Assembly: GCA_018816945.1 (NCBI GenBank) | Contig: JAHIVC010000007.1 | Span: 52,107-116,106 of the forward strand | Length of the DNA stretch: 64,000 bases | Source: Bacteroidota bacterium | Lineage (GTDB): Bacteria > Bacteroidota > Bacteroidia > Bacteroidales > GCA-2711565 | Direction: 5' to 3' | Shown: positions 55,283 through 64,000 of the stretch, in pieces | Position numbering within the stretch: position 1 is the first letter of the stretch | Layout: the number at the start of each line of letters is the position of its first letter | Made by a program: the position numbers and the translations under genes | Notes under the pieces: model-generated | Databases searched by the model: none | The model's input: only the letters and a program-made list of their open reading frames with translations | Told to the model about the DNA's origin: nothing

Positions 55283-56743
55283 TTAATTGGTAAATCCATA
55301 TATAATGCGCATTCCGTTAGGATAAATACCTTCAATTTGATACACTCCGTTTTTTGACTCGGAGATCGCTGTTTCTAAGTCGGGTTTTGAATTGATTTTA
55401 TAATTGTTAACCCTTAAAATTATAAACCCTTCCCTTACTCCACCATCCTTCAATTTTCCTTTATTTAATTGTGTTATTACCAACCCATTCTCAATATTTA
55501 ATTTAGCCTTGACTTCAGTTGAAGCCTGCTGGAAATAAGCACCAAATTCTTCAACTAAAAATTTCTCATCAGATTTAATAACTCCCAAATCTCCATTCTC
55601 ATTTTGTAATGTAACCGTAAAAATTTTAGGCTTGTTTTTTCTTAATACCTTAACGCTAACTTTGTCACCAGGGTGATGTTGACTTATTGTTTCCAGTAAT
55701 GCAGATGAACTCTTAATTTCAACATTATCAATTTGTACAATGACATCTTCGGCAATTATTCCTGCCTTGTCGGCTCCGCCATTCTTAGCAACTGAATTAA
55801 TATAAACTCCTTGAAGGGTTTCAATGCCATGCTCTTTTGCAAGTGCTGGGGTAATGTCTTGAATTGAGACTCCAATATATGCTCTTTGAATTTCACCATA
55901 ATTAAGCAGGTCATCCATCACTTTTTTGACAATATTAACAGGTATTGCGAAAGAATATCCTTCATAAGAACCACTTCTTGAAGCAATTGCAGCATTTATA
56001 CCAACCAATTGCCCGCTTGTATTTACCAATGCACCACCACTATTCCCCCGATTAACTGCCGCATCGGTCTGAATAAATGATTCGATAGAAGCAGTGCCTC
56101 CAAGAATATTTATATCTCTGGCTTTTGCACTTACTATCCCTGCAGTGACTGTTGAAGTTAAATTAAAAGGGTTACCAACTGCTAAAACCCATTCACCAAT
56201 CTGAACTTCATCAGAATTTCCATAAACCAAAAATGGCAAATTCTTGGTTTCAATTTTAATTAAAGCAAGATCAGTTGAGGCATCCCTTCCTATGAGTTTA
56301 GCTTCAAATAATCTTTTATCATTAAGGGTTACCTCAATTTTATCGCCACCTTCCACAACATGATTATTTGTAACAATATATCCATCTTCAGAAATAATTA
56401 CACCCGATCCATATCCTACCATGGGAGTTGATTGACTAGGCCGCTGTCTACCTTCCAGATATTCTCTCAGAGATCCAAAAAAGTCATCATAAGTATCAGT
56501 TTTACGTTTGAATTGAGTGCGAATATGCACCACTGCATGAACTGAACGATCAGCAGCTACTCTAAAATCAGGTCCTGTCACCGCATCTGCAGCATTAAAT
56601 GATGTTTGAGATACGGGCAGATTGGATTGAATATTTTGCCGGTGAACTGTGTCATCCTCTTTTTTAATTATCACAAAAACTATAATAACTGCAAATAATG
56701 CGCTCAAAAGTGCAACTAATGTAAATTCTAAAAACCTTTTCAT
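55283..56743 (-). CDS. HtrA/DegP-family periplasmic serine protease
   Basis: A 486 aa trypsin-like protease and chaperone of the cell envelope. It has an N-terminal hydrophobic anchor (about 7-26), the catalytic triad His in VTNNHVVEGGD, Asp in STDLALIKI and Ser in GNSGGALV, then two PDZ domains (about 290-385 with AYIGVSIQDITPA, and 395-480). The segment before the triad contains a disordered linker and a SLREYLEGRQRPSQ loop like DegP's LA loop. It is probably involved in removal of misfolded outer-membrane proteins. Confidence 0.95.
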   Translation of the reverse strand: MKRFLEFTLVALLSALFAVIIVFVIIKKEDDTVHRQNIQSNLPVSQTSFNAADAVTGPDFRVAADRSVHAVVHIRTQFKRKTDTYDDFFGSLREYLEGRQRPSQSTPMVGYGSGVIISEDGYIVTNNHVVEGGDKIEVTLNDKRLFEAKLIGRDASTDLALIKIETKNLPFLVYGNSDEVQIGEWVLAVGNPFNLTSTVTAGIVSAKARDINILGGTASIESFIQTDAAVNRGNSGGALVNTSGQLVGINAAIASRSGSYEGYSFAIPVNIVKKVMDDLLNYGEIQRAYIGVSIQDITPALAKEHGIETLQGVYINSVAKNGGADKAGIIAEDVIVQIDNVEIKSSSALLETISQHHPGDKVSVKVLRKNKPKIFTVTLQNENGDLGVIKSDEKFLVEEFGAYFQQASTEVKAKLNIENGLVITQLNKGKLKDGGVREGFIILRVNNYKINSKPDLETAISESKNGVYQIEGIYPNGMRIIYGFTN

Positions 56744-57062
56744 CTGTTACTGAATTTTTGATTGAACTACTAATTGGTAATCTTCCATTTTGGCAGTATA
56801 ACCAACGTCATTTATCATTTTTTTAAACTTTAACAAAAAACGTTCCTCATTGTATAAAAGTATTTTGAATTTCTGTTAAAAATTGTTAAGATCCATTCCC
56901 AGGTTCATCTATCTGAATAAAAGATTTATGCTTATCTTTGTTATCATTGTATATTTAAGTAATTTACTACTTAAATTTTTATGCTAAATTAAAAATCGGA
57001 AACACCATATTTTTCAACGATATTTAATTTAAAATTATCAAACATGACATTTTAACATAAAC
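56744..57062. other. Divergent intergenic region between htrA-like gene and dapF
   Basis: No gene is seen. It includes a plus-strand TATCTTTG box (56933-56940), a perfect nine-base inverted repeat with six-base loop (56953-56961 and 56968-56976), and a 12-bp direct repeat covering the dapF start. Confidence 0.55.
56933..56940 (+). promoter_or_regulatory. -7 box for the dapF operon
   Basis: TATCTTTG matches TAnnTTTG, 122 bp ahead of the dapF ATG. The resulting leader would contain the 56953-56976 hairpin. Confidence 0.4.
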
Positions 57063-57851
57063 ATGACATTAGCTTTTCATAAATATCAAGGTACCGGCAA
57101 TGATTTCATTATTATTGATGGCAGAGATGAAAGCCTTCCCATAAGCAATTCCATAATCAAAAAACTTTGCGACCGAAAATTTGGAATTGGAGCCGATGGG
57201 TTAATGATTTTAAAGAAACATAAGGATGTTGATTTCAGGATGATTTACTATAATGCTGATGGAATGGAAGGCAGTATGTGTGGGAATGGAGGAAGATGCA
57301 TTCTTGCTTTCGCAAAAGAAATTGGACTCGCCAAAAATTATTTTCATTTTATGGCTTTTGATGGACTGCATGAGGGCGAAATACTGGAATATTATGCACC
57401 AGAATCAATGGTTAGGCTCAAAATGTCGGATGTAAATGAATTCAAAAAAGAGTCAAATTACTATTTAACCGACACCGGATCACCACATTATATTGAATTC
57501 CTAAACAATCTCCAATCAAAAGATATATACAAAGATGGGAGCGAGATAAGAAACAATGAACAATTCAGAGAAAAAGGGATCAATGTAAATTTTGTTGAAG
57601 AGTCATCGGATCACCTGTTTGTTAGAACGTTTGAAAGAGGTGTTGAAGACGAAACACTTTCGTGTGGAACAGGAGTTACTGCCTCGGCACTAGCATTTGC
57701 CATTAAACAAAATATCAAAAAAGGAAGTGTACAAATTCAAACTTTAGGCGGCAAACTAAAAGTTAGTTTCGAAAGAGAAGCAAATGTCTTCAAGAACATT
57801 TGGCTGGAAGGTCCTGCAACTTTTATATTTAAAGGAGAAATCTCAATTTAA
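57063..57851 (+). CDS. dapF: Diaminopimelate epimerase
   Basis: DapF converts LL- to meso-diaminopimelate for peptidoglycan and lysine. The 262 aa protein has both catalytic Cys motifs: MCGNGGRC (about 72-79) and SCGTGVTA (about 200-207), plus KYQGTGNDFI at the N-terminus. It is followed by a GNAT gene whose ATG overlaps the dapF stop by one base (TAATG). An upstream ATG-ACA-TTT-TAA copy of its own start region lies at 57044-57055. Confidence 0.96.
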   Translation: MTLAFHKYQGTGNDFIIIDGRDESLPISNSIIKKLCDRKFGIGADGLMILKKHKDVDFRMIYYNADGMEGSMCGNGGRCILAFAKEIGLAKNYFHFMAFDGLHEGEILEYYAPESMVRLKMSDVNEFKKESNYYLTDTGSPHYIEFLNNLQSKDIYKDGSEIRNNEQFREKGINVNFVEESSDHLFVRTFERGVEDETLSCGTGVTASALAFAIKQNIKKGSVQIQTLGGKLKVSFEREANVFKNIWLEGPATFIFKGEISI

Positions 57852-58381
57852 TGGAATTAAAAAAAGGCAATATCAGTTTTAGGGCCGTCGAACCGGAAGA
57901 CGTGAAAATCCTTTTGAAATGGGAAAACAATGTTGACACATGGCATCTGAGCAGCACCCTTATCCCTTTCTCACGATTTGATATCGAACAATATGTAATG
58001 AATTCCAACAAAGATATTTTTACAATTAAACAATTACGATTAATGATTGATCTTTCAGAGAAGGATCAACAGATTACAGTTGGTTGTGTTGATTTATTTG
58101 AGTTTGACCCCATCCACAAAAGAGCAGGGATCGGAATTTTAATCGATGAAGCTTATCGTAGAAAAGGAATTGCTGCTAACTCCTTAGATTTACTATCTGA
58201 CTATGCTTTCAACATATTAAATCTTCATCAACTATTTTGTAATATTGAAGAAGACAATAAAAACAGCCTTTCCTTGTTCCAGCATCATGGGTTTAAAATT
58301 GCAGGGTTAAAAAACGACTGGAATTACAAATCGGGCAATTGGATTAATGAATACTTATTACAACGAATCAATAACAAATAA
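57851..58381 (+). CDS. GNAT-family acetyltransferase
   Basis: A 176 aa RimJ/RimL-type N-acetyltransferase. Characteristic parts are NISFRAVEPEDVKILLKWENN at the N-terminus, the acetyl-CoA loop AYRRKGIAANSL (about 98-110), and CNIEEDNKNSLSLFQHHGFK at the end. The acceptor is unknown; the family modifies amino acids, nucleotide sugars or protein N-termini. It sits between dapF and mltG with overlap or short gaps, so a cell-wall link is possible but unproven. Confidence 0.88.
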   Translation: MELKKGNISFRAVEPEDVKILLKWENNVDTWHLSSTLIPFSRFDIEQYVMNSNKDIFTIKQLRLMIDLSEKDQQITVGCVDLFEFDPIHKRAGIGILIDEAYRRKGIAANSLDLLSDYAFNILNLHQLFCNIEEDNKNSLSLFQHHGFKIAGLKNDWNYKSGNWINEYLLQRINNK

Positions 58382-58394
58382 ACTATCTAAAACC

Positions 58395-59474
58395 ATGGCC
58401 TATTATCATACAAAGTATAGTTCATTTAGGAAAAAATCAAAATTTCACCGAACAATCATATTTATTCTCCTCCTATTAATTATTATAGCATTAGCTATTG
58501 GTTATTTTATTTACCAAATAATTAGCGAACCAAATGTTTGGACAAAAGATGAAACAAAAGTTTCAATTTATATTCCCACAGGATCAAGCTTTGATGAAGT
58601 CAAAACAATCCTTTATAAAGACGGTTTAATTATTCATCGTAAGAATTTTGAATGGTGGGCCCAAAAGAAAAAATACCCTGAAAATATTAAGGCCGGTAAA
58701 TACCTTCTTCTCAATGGGATGTCAAATAATGAATTGATCAACCATCTCAGATCAGGTAACCAAGAACCGGTAAAACTGATCTTTAATAACATCAGGGATA
58801 TTGAGCAATTAGCGACGAGGGTTTCTGAACAGCTGGAGCTTGATTCGGCTTCAATTATCAACTTATTAAATGACAGTACTTATATCTCAAATTTAGGATT
58901 TAACAAATTCACCATCTCAAGTTTATTCATCCCTAACACCTATGAGTTTTTCTGGAATGTGAGTGCTGAAAATTTTATCAATCGCATGATTCGTGAATAT
59001 GAGAATTTCTGGAATGATAAGCGAAAAGCCAAAGCAGCTGCATTAAATATGACTAAGATGGAAGTTGTAATACTGGCCTCTATCATTGATAAAGAAACTC
59101 AAAAAAATGACGAAAAGCCAATTATTGCAGGAGTTTACATCAATCGAATAAAGCGAAACTGGTTACTCCAAGCCGACCCGACTCTTATCTTTGCATTGAA
59201 CGATTTTGGTGTTAAGCGGGTATTAAATGTTTATAAAGACATTGATTCGCCCTATAATACTTATAAATATCCGGGGTTGCCGCCCGGACCGATATGTATT
59301 CCTTCAATTGCTTCGATTGATGCCGTATTAAATTATCATGAGCACGATTATTTATACTTCTGTGCCAAAGAAGACCTTTCTGGCTATCATAATTTTGCCA
59401 GGACCAACAGTGAGCATAACCGAAATGCTCAAAACTATCAAAGAGCTTTGGATAAATTAAGAATCTTTAAATAA
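58395..59474 (+). CDS. mltG: Endolytic transglycosylase MltG
   Basis: MltG cuts nascent glycan strands in the periplasm and limits their length. One N-terminal membrane segment (about 20-40, TIIFILLLLIIIALAIGYFI) is followed by a LysM-like region and the YceG domain with the catalytic Glu in LASIIDKETQ and the segment PYNTYKYPGLPPGPICIPS. The frame reaches up to ATG 58347 within the GNAT gene, but ATG 58395 (359 aa) gives the normal short cytoplasmic tail and lies 13 bp after that gene. Confidence 0.94.
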   Translation: MAYYHTKYSSFRKKSKFHRTIIFILLLLIIIALAIGYFIYQIISEPNVWTKDETKVSIYIPTGSSFDEVKTILYKDGLIIHRKNFEWWAQKKKYPENIKAGKYLLLNGMSNNELINHLRSGNQEPVKLIFNNIRDIEQLATRVSEQLELDSASIINLLNDSTYISNLGFNKFTISSLFIPNTYEFFWNVSAENFINRMIREYENFWNDKRKAKAAALNMTKMEVVILASIIDKETQKNDEKPIIAGVYINRIKRNWLLQADPTLIFALNDFGVKRVLNVYKDIDSPYNTYKYPGLPPGPICIPSIASIDAVLNYHEHDYLYFCAKEDLSGYHNFARTNSEHNRNAQNYQRALDKLRIFK

Positions 59475-59550
59475 GATTATATTTATTCCTTTCATGTTAA
59501 CTTCATTTTCACCTGCCGATTTTCTCTATATTTGCGTTTGAAATAAATAA

Positions 59551-59638
59551 TATTAAAACCCAGGGCAAGTTCTGGGCCCTTTCTTCCGGATCACGCTCCG
59601 GGGAATTAAACCACCCTTTCTCGTCTGCCGAAGCGGAA
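59551..59638 (-). repeat. Dispersed repeat C, copy 2
   Basis: The minus strand of this 88-bp stretch closely matches 27652-27739, including the segment GCTTCGGCAGACGAGAA. Stem-loops around CCGGATCACGCTCCGG and CCCAG/CTGGG are visible. One frame still reads RQTRKGGLIPRS, like the CHAT tail, but has no gene attached here. Confidence 0.75.
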
Positions 59639-59658
59639 CGCGAAGGCAAATTAAAAAT

Positions 59659-60297
59659 ATGGATGGAATAAAAACAATTATTTGGGATTGGAATGGAACT
59701 TTGCTGGACGATACTATCATTTGTAAAAGTATCATCAACAATTTACTTGAACAACGAAATTTGCCAAAACTAAGCCTTCAGAAATATAAAGAGATTTTTA
59801 CATTCCCGGTCAAAGATTATTATCATAAAGCCGGATTTGATTTTACTCAAGAAGATTTTGAAATTCCTGCAAATGAATTTATTGTCAGTTATACCGATAA
59901 AGTCAAACTCGCAAAATTACATCAAGAAGCTACTAAAGTTCTTGAATATTTCAAATCCGGAAACATCAAGCAATTCATCCTCTCTGCGATGGAGCAAAAC
60001 TCACTTAAAAAATCAATTGAGCAATATGGGATTTATCATTATTTTCAAGCAATTTATGGGATTAGCGATCATTATGCACATAGCAAAACGGCAAATGCAA
60101 AACGGTTAATCTCCGATTATGATTTAAATCCTTCTGAAGTTTGTTTGCTTGGCGATACGGTTCATGATCATGAAGTTGCCGAATTGATAGGCTGCCAATG
60201 TATTTTAATTGCCGATGGGCACCAAACAAAAAACCGATTGATCGCAACAGGAAGAATTGTGTACGACAGTTTAGGTGTACTTAAACAGAATTTTTGA
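59659..60297 (+). CDS. HAD-family hydrolase, phosphoglycolate-phosphatase-like
   Basis: A 212 aa HAD phosphatase with DWNGTLLDD (motif I, residues 10-18; note Trp-Asn instead of the usual Phe-Asp), motif II Ser in FILSAMEQ, motif III Lys and motif IV LLGDTVHDHEVA. A helical cap lies between motifs I and II. It belongs to the Gph-like branch; the physiological substrate is unknown. It ends 12 bp from the convergent MORN gene. The upstream 180 bp contain repeat C. Confidence 0.9.
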   Translation: MDGIKTIIWDWNGTLLDDTIICKSIINNLLEQRNLPKLSLQKYKEIFTFPVKDYYHKAGFDFTQEDFEIPANEFIVSYTDKVKLAKLHQEATKVLEYFKSGNIKQFILSAMEQNSLKKSIEQYGIYHYFQAIYGISDHYAHSKTANAKRLISDYDLNPSEVCLLGDTVHDHEVAELIGCQCILIADGHQTKNRLIATGRIVYDSLGVLKQNF

Positions 60298-60309
60298 TCT
60301 TGATCTTTG

Positions 60310-61005
60310 TCAGATTTTTAATTTTCCATTTTGATAATATTCTTCTTTATTTACTTTTCCATCTTCCGAAAAAGATTTCCAAATTCCTTCTTTTAATGAA
60401 TTTAAGTAATTACCGCTGGTTTCAACCTGTCCATTCGGGTAAAACATTTGAATAAGCCCTTCCTTTAAACCTCGCACATAAAATCCTTCGAGTTTTTTAG
60501 TACCGTCGGTATAAAACTGCTTCCACTCCCCGTCTTCAACATCATTTTTATAATTAAGCTCTTCTGCAACATTTCCATTGGGGAAAAACTGCCGCCAAAG
60601 TCCATTTTTCTGATTATTTATATAAATCTCTTCCGACAATAAAACCCCATCATATTCGCTATAATATCTCCAAACACTATCTTTCTTTTGATTTAAATAG
60701 TTGCCTTCAGCCATCAACTTTTCGTTACGATGAAATAATTTTGCATATGATTTCTTACCCTCATTATAAAAAACTGACAGCGCCCTTAATTTGCCATCCG
60801 GGTAATAATATTTAAAAGTATCGATCGGGATATCATTTTTAAAGGTGCCTTCATATTTTAAATACCCCATTTCATCAAACGACTTCCAGTAACCTTGTTT
60901 ACGGCCCAGATCATCCTTATTATTTAATTGGGTTTGATTTTGACTCATCACTGAAAAGCAAAAAAGGACGAAAAGAATTAAAAAAGAAGATTGTTTAAGT
61001 AACAT
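60310..61005 (-). CDS. MORN-repeat (YwqK-like) secreted protein
   Basis: A 231 aa protein with signal peptide (about 1-21) and at least eight MORN_2-type repeats such as GYWKSFDEMGYLKYEGTF, GEWKQFYTDGTKKLEGFY and GIWKSFSEDGKVNKEEYY. Databases often label this family a toxin-antitoxin 'YwqK antitoxin', but no toxin gene is beside it, so that label should not be used. Likely periplasmic or surface-located. Function unknown. Confidence 0.88.
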   Translation of the reverse strand: MLLKQSSFLILFVLFCFSVMSQNQTQLNNKDDLGRKQGYWKSFDEMGYLKYEGTFKNDIPIDTFKYYYPDGKLRALSVFYNEGKKSYAKLFHRNEKLMAEGNYLNQKKDSVWRYYSEYDGVLLSEEIYINNQKNGLWRQFFPNGNVAEELNYKNDVEDGEWKQFYTDGTKKLEGFYVRGLKEGLIQMFYPNGQVETSGNYLNSLKEGIWKSFSEDGKVNKEEYYQNGKLKI

Positions 61006-61095
61006 GCTTTAACATTTTAATGATTCATAAAATTAATCTTTTTACCAGAATATGTTTTAAGTTAACTTTGTTTCAATCTTAAAATGCCATAAATA

Positions 61096-61710
61096 GTGAA
61101 TAGTTACTCCTCAAAACTACTTGAAGATGCAGTGAATGAGTTTGCAAAACTACCCGGTATTGGCCGTAAAAGTGCATTGCGGCTTGCACTTCATCTATTA
61201 AAACAACAAACTGACGATGTCGAACAATTTGGGAAAAGCATCATCAGAATGCGAAATGAGATGAAGCAATGTACTGTTTGCCATAACATATCCGATGTGG
61301 ATACCTGTGAAATTTGTGCAAACCCCAAACGCGATCGTTCAATTATTTGTGTGGTTGAAGATATCAGGGATGTAATGGCTATCGAAAACACCTCTCAATT
61401 TGTTGGCTTGTACCATGTTTTAGGAGGCATTATTTCCCCGATGGAAGGTATAGGCCCTGACGACCTTCAAATTAGAAGCCTTGTTTCACGAGTTCAAAGT
61501 GGTGAAATTAAAGAAGTAATCATGGCTCTGTCAACTACCATTGAAGGAGACACCACCAATTTTTATATTTTTAAGAAATTAAAGGATACCCGGATTAAAA
61601 TTACAACCATTGCCCGTGGTATCTCAATTGGCGACGAACTCGAATATGCGGATGAAATTACGCTTGGTCGGTCTATTTTAAACAGAACGCCATACCATTC
61701 AGGTCTGTAA
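61096..61710 (+). CDS. recR: Recombination protein RecR
   Basis: RecR acts with RecO and RecF in loading RecA at gaps. The 204 aa protein has the helix-hairpin-helix [17 protein letters not shown] (about 18-34), a four-Cys zinc finger ([16 protein letters not shown]), and a Toprim domain ([15 protein letters not shown], then GVxx-like [16 protein letters not shown]). The start is GTG at 61096: the preceding in-frame ATG is followed at once by a stop. Confidence 0.96.
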   Translation: MNSYSSKLLEDAVNEFAKLPGIGRKSALRLALHLLKQQTDDVEQFGKSIIRMRNEMKQCTVCHNISDVDTCEICANPKRDRSIICVVEDIRDVMAIENTSQFVGLYHVLGGIISPMEGIGPDDLQIRSLVSRVQSGEIKEVIMALSTTIEGDTTNFYIFKKLKDTRIKITTIARGISIGDELEYADEITLGRSILNRTPYHSGL

Positions 61711-61737
61711 AAGGTATTTAGCGTGAGTTCGACATAA

Positions 61738-61880
61738 TATAAAATCATGATATTAGACGCTAGACATTAGATGTTAGATGTTAGATTTTGACTATTGATT
61801 AAAACCCTTCTTGAATCTTGTGTCTTGTGTCTTGTGTCTTGAATCTTGAATCTCGTGTCTAACTTCTAACTTCTTTTAGT
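61738..61880. repeat. Degenerate short tandem repeats downstream of recR
   Basis: Two runs of low-complexity units: TTAGATG-type units at about 61750-61790 and CTTGTGT/CTTGAAT-type units at about 61812-61862. Such runs are usual in Bacteroidota intergenic DNA. No coding sense. Confidence 0.6.
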
Positions 61881-61948
61881 TCAAAAGGCTAAATTTCAGT
61901 CATGCTGAACCAGTTTCATGAGATAAACTTAGAACGAACTGAATGATT

Positions 61949-63661
61949 TTAATAAACGGCGACACCGCCATCTCCACTACTTGAATCAGCAGCCCCTGAC
62001 ATGATACCTTTTTCGCGATCATAAACAATCCCCATTAAAGCACCTATGTTTTCGACTGATCTGAATTTATGCCCCATCAATTCCAACACTTTCTTTGTAT
62101 CTGCCGATATCCCCCATTTCTCATAAATTACCTGGTCAGGCAACCATTGATGGTGGATTTTACCCGCTTCGATGGCCGTTTTAATGTCCATTTTATGATC
62201 GAGCACATTCAAAATAGCTTGCATTACAGAGTTAATAATTGTACGTCCACCGGGACTGCCAATAACCATGTACACTTTTCCATCCTTGGCTATAATAGTT
62301 GGTGTCATACTCGATAACATCCTTTTTTCAGAGGCAACCTGATTTGGATTTGTTCCGATTTGTCCATCAGTTTTAGTAATGCCGGGAACCGGGTTAAAAT
62401 CTCCCATTTCATTATTTAATAAGAAACCCAGATCTTTGGCAATAAGTTTGCACCCATAACTATTTTCGAGGGTATAGGTTAAAGAAACAGCATTCCCATC
62501 CTTATCCAACACTGATAAATGGGTGGTATTTTCTCCATCGTATAACTGCCCAAACATAGTTGAGTCACTTAAAGAGGCTTTTTCCATATCGATGGATGCT
62601 GCCAATTTTTTAGCATAGGTTTTTGATAAGAGTTTATCCAATGGCATATCGGGATTGAAATCAGGATCACCCAAATATTCGGCCCTGCTCGCATAACCTC
62701 TGCGCATCACTTCTGTTAGAACATGAATATAATCTGCAGAATTAAAGCCCAAATCCTTAAGATCAAAATCCTCGAGCATATTCAACATCTCTATCATGGC
62801 AACGCCACCTGAACTTGGCGGAGGCATCGAGTAAACCTCATATCCTCTATATTGTCCAACAACCGGTTTGCGTTCGATGGCCTCATATTTTAATAAATCT
62901 TCTTCGGTGATCAGACCACCTTCTTGCTGAACATATTTTGCCAGGAGTTTCGCGGTTTTCCCTTTATAAAAACCGTCCCGACCATGATCCCTAATGCGTT
63001 CAAGGCTTGCACCCAAATCAGGCTGTTTCCATAATTTACCAGGCTCTCGGTAGCTTCCGTCCTCTTCAAGCATGAACTTTGCGAATTCAGGTAATGATTG
63101 AGCATAGGATTCCTTAAAAGCAATTGAGTGATTGTAAAGGGTCCAGGTAAATGGAAAACCATTATTGGCTAAATCAACCGCCGGCTGAACTACCTCTTCC
63201 CATCTTAACTTTCCATATTTTTGTTGAGCCAAATACAAACCTGCCACAGTTCCCGGCACTCCAATCGACAATCCACCCGTATGATTTGAATCATTAAAAA
63301 TATTTCCATTCTTATCCAAAAACATAGTACTCGATGCCTTAATTGGTGCTTTCTCTCTAAAATCAATGGTCGTAACTTCAGCTTTGTCATTCATAAAAAC
63401 AAGAAATCCACCCCCCCCAATATTTCCGGCAGATGGCCAGGTAACCGCCAAGGCAAATGCGGTTGCAACAGCCGCATCAATTGCATTTCCACCTTGTTTT
63501 AAAATATCACGCCCTACTTCCGAAGCAATCATCGATGAAGAACTAACCAATCCATTTCGGGCATAAGTTTGTGCTTTTATCTGGATAGGGATAAGAAAAA
63601 TAACCAACAAAATAATTGTTAGAATTTGCCGGAAAGGCTTTTGTATAAAAAGGTTATTCAT
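61949..63661 (-). CDS. ggt: Gamma-glutamyltransferase
   Basis: Periplasmic enzyme that cleaves or transfers the gamma-glutamyl group of glutathione and related peptides. The 570 aa precursor has a signal peptide (about 1-30), the large-subunit start with GGNAIDAAVATAFAL and GNIGGGGFLVF, and the autocleavage site: the nucleophile Thr is in NTTHLSVLD (about residue 380). Small-subunit motifs GSPGGRTIIN and GNAVSLTYTLENSYG are present. No glutathione-synthesis gene is in the window. Confidence 0.95.
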   Translation of the reverse strand: MNNLFIQKPFRQILTIILLVIFLIPIQIKAQTYARNGLVSSSSMIASEVGRDILKQGGNAIDAAVATAFALAVTWPSAGNIGGGGFLVFMNDKAEVTTIDFREKAPIKASSTMFLDKNGNIFNDSNHTGGLSIGVPGTVAGLYLAQQKYGKLRWEEVVQPAVDLANNGFPFTWTLYNHSIAFKESYAQSLPEFAKFMLEEDGSYREPGKLWKQPDLGASLERIRDHGRDGFYKGKTAKLLAKYVQQEGGLITEEDLLKYEAIERKPVVGQYRGYEVYSMPPPSSGGVAMIEMLNMLEDFDLKDLGFNSADYIHVLTEVMRRGYASRAEYLGDPDFNPDMPLDKLLSKTYAKKLAASIDMEKASLSDSTMFGQLYDGENTTHLSVLDKDGNAVSLTYTLENSYGCKLIAKDLGFLLNNEMGDFNPVPGITKTDGQIGTNPNQVASEKRMLSSMTPTIIAKDGKVYMVIGSPGGRTIINSVMQAILNVLDHKMDIKTAIEAGKIHHQWLPDQVIYEKWGISADTKKVLELMGHKFRSVENIGALMGIVYDREKGIMSGAADSSSGDGGVAVY

Positions 63662-63724
63662 ATTGCAAAATTTAATTGACAGGAAGCGAATTTAAGGAAA
63701 ATAATACTTGAACCAATGAGAAAA

Positions 63725-63823
63725 GGGATGGCTTCCTTTTTTTCAAGGGACGCCATCCCGAAAAACCCATGATACCAATCCCTAAATCAAAAGGATGGCG
63801 TCCTCATCGAGGAAGTCATCCTT
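63725..63823. repeat. Set of related hairpins upstream of ggt
   Basis: GGGATGGC (63725-63732) pairs with GCCATCCC (63752-63759). A second hairpin at 63791-63823 has AAGGATG and CATCCTT as outer arms, and its GGATGGCGTCC mirrors GGACGCCATCC in the first. The three arms are variants of one element. The region has no gene. Confidence 0.55.
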
Positions 63824-63881
63824 ATCTACATTTGGTGAAAACAGGCTAATTAAAATAAAATGACAGTAATAATCCCAAACC

Positions 63882-63914
63882 TTGGTTGAATCAAAAGTAT
63901 TATATTTAAATTTG
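63882..63914 (+). promoter_or_regulatory. Promoter for the last, partial gene
   Basis: TTG at 63882-63884, a 22-bp spacer, and TAAATTTG at 63907-63914; a second TTG at 63886-63888 gives an 18-bp spacer. The -7 box is 40 bp before the ATG at 63955. Confidence 0.5.
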
Positions 63915-63954
63915 ACTAATTACATGTCGAATTTCAAACCCAAATCTTACTGAT

Positions 63955-64000
63955 ATGAATAGTCCAAAATTATTTTTAAGGAAATTAATTCTAACCTCTA
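63955..64000 (+). CDS. Start of an unidentified gene (partial)
   Basis: An ATG opens 15 codons up to the window edge, giving MNSPKLFLRKLILTS, which could be the beginning of a signal peptide (basic, then hydrophobic). A promoter lies just upstream. Too short to identify. Confidence 0.4.
   Translation, partial: MNSPKLFLRKLILTS

Noticed and set aside
59553..59741. 62-codon minus-strand frame containing RQTRKGGLIPRS
   Set aside because: It overlaps the start of the HAD gene and only reflects the coding sense of dispersed repeat C; no independent gene is supported.
60310..61005. Toxin-antitoxin system suggested by the common 'YwqK antitoxin' label
   Set aside because: No toxin gene is adjacent and the protein is a secreted MORN-repeat protein, so the label is not supported.

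Overview
The window looks like a chromosome segment of an AT-rich Bacteroidota, probably an anaerobic or facultative environmental lineage near Bacteroidales/Marinilabiliales. The evidence is: many TAnnTTTG -7 boxes ahead of genes, weak Shine-Dalgarno sites, a short (288 aa) primary sigma factor, a ribosomal protein S1 with an acidic N-terminal extension, a type IX secretion (T9SS) substrate with a gliding-type C-terminus, DUF5916 and LruC proteins, and a typical DUF1573-yajC-ybbR-coaE block. No tRNA, rRNA, CRISPR array or intact transposase was seen.

Region 1 (1-10.6 kb) is a hydrogen-metabolism locus. It holds the start of hoxF (diaphorase subunit of a soluble NAD-linked [NiFe] hydrogenase, running leftwards out of the window), the maturation genes hypF-hypC-hypD-hypE and hypB, two rex paralogues and a carbamate kinase. 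Three Rex-like inverted repeats lie at the hoxF, hypB and rex2 promoters, so NADH/NAD+ state probably controls hydrogenase synthesis. hypA is absent from the window; a Cys-rich protein with two zinc-ribbon-like halves sits between hypE and hypB. Dispersed palindromes and a histidine-kinase remnant follow hypE.

Region 2 (10.7-24 kb) carries a DASS anion transporter, an EamA permease, a run of mtaB, an lgt-like gene, an inositol-monophosphatase-family gene, a DUF2061 gene, an NfeD protease and a macro-domain gene, and two tandem DUF5916 outer-membrane-type paralogues.

Region 3 (24-29.1 kb) is the least ordinary part: a predicted 40-residue proline-rich microprotein divergent from a membrane-anchored TPR-CHAT protease-like protein, which converges on an ECF sigma factor and its membrane-spanning TPR partner. 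The extreme C-terminus of the CHAT protein is encoded by a dispersed repeat that recurs at 59.6 kb.

Region 4 (29.2-45 kb) has a BadF-type sugar kinase, tRNA-processing genes (a nucleotidyltransferase/HD protein and miaA), lplA, a DUF1338 gene followed by a large FAD/Fe-S oxidoreductase (possibly 2-oxoadipate to 2-hydroxyglutarate to 2-oxoglutarate), rpsA, and a segment with ychF, a beta-propeller protein and a T9SS protein. That segment is bracketed by composite repeats in inverted orientation.

Region 5 (45-64 kb) is mostly housekeeping: DUF1573-yajC-ybbR-coaE, an LruC lipoprotein, yidC, pyrG, gap, rpoD, an HtrA protease, dapF-GNAT-mltG, a HAD phosphatase, a MORN protein, recR, ggt and the first codons of one more gene.
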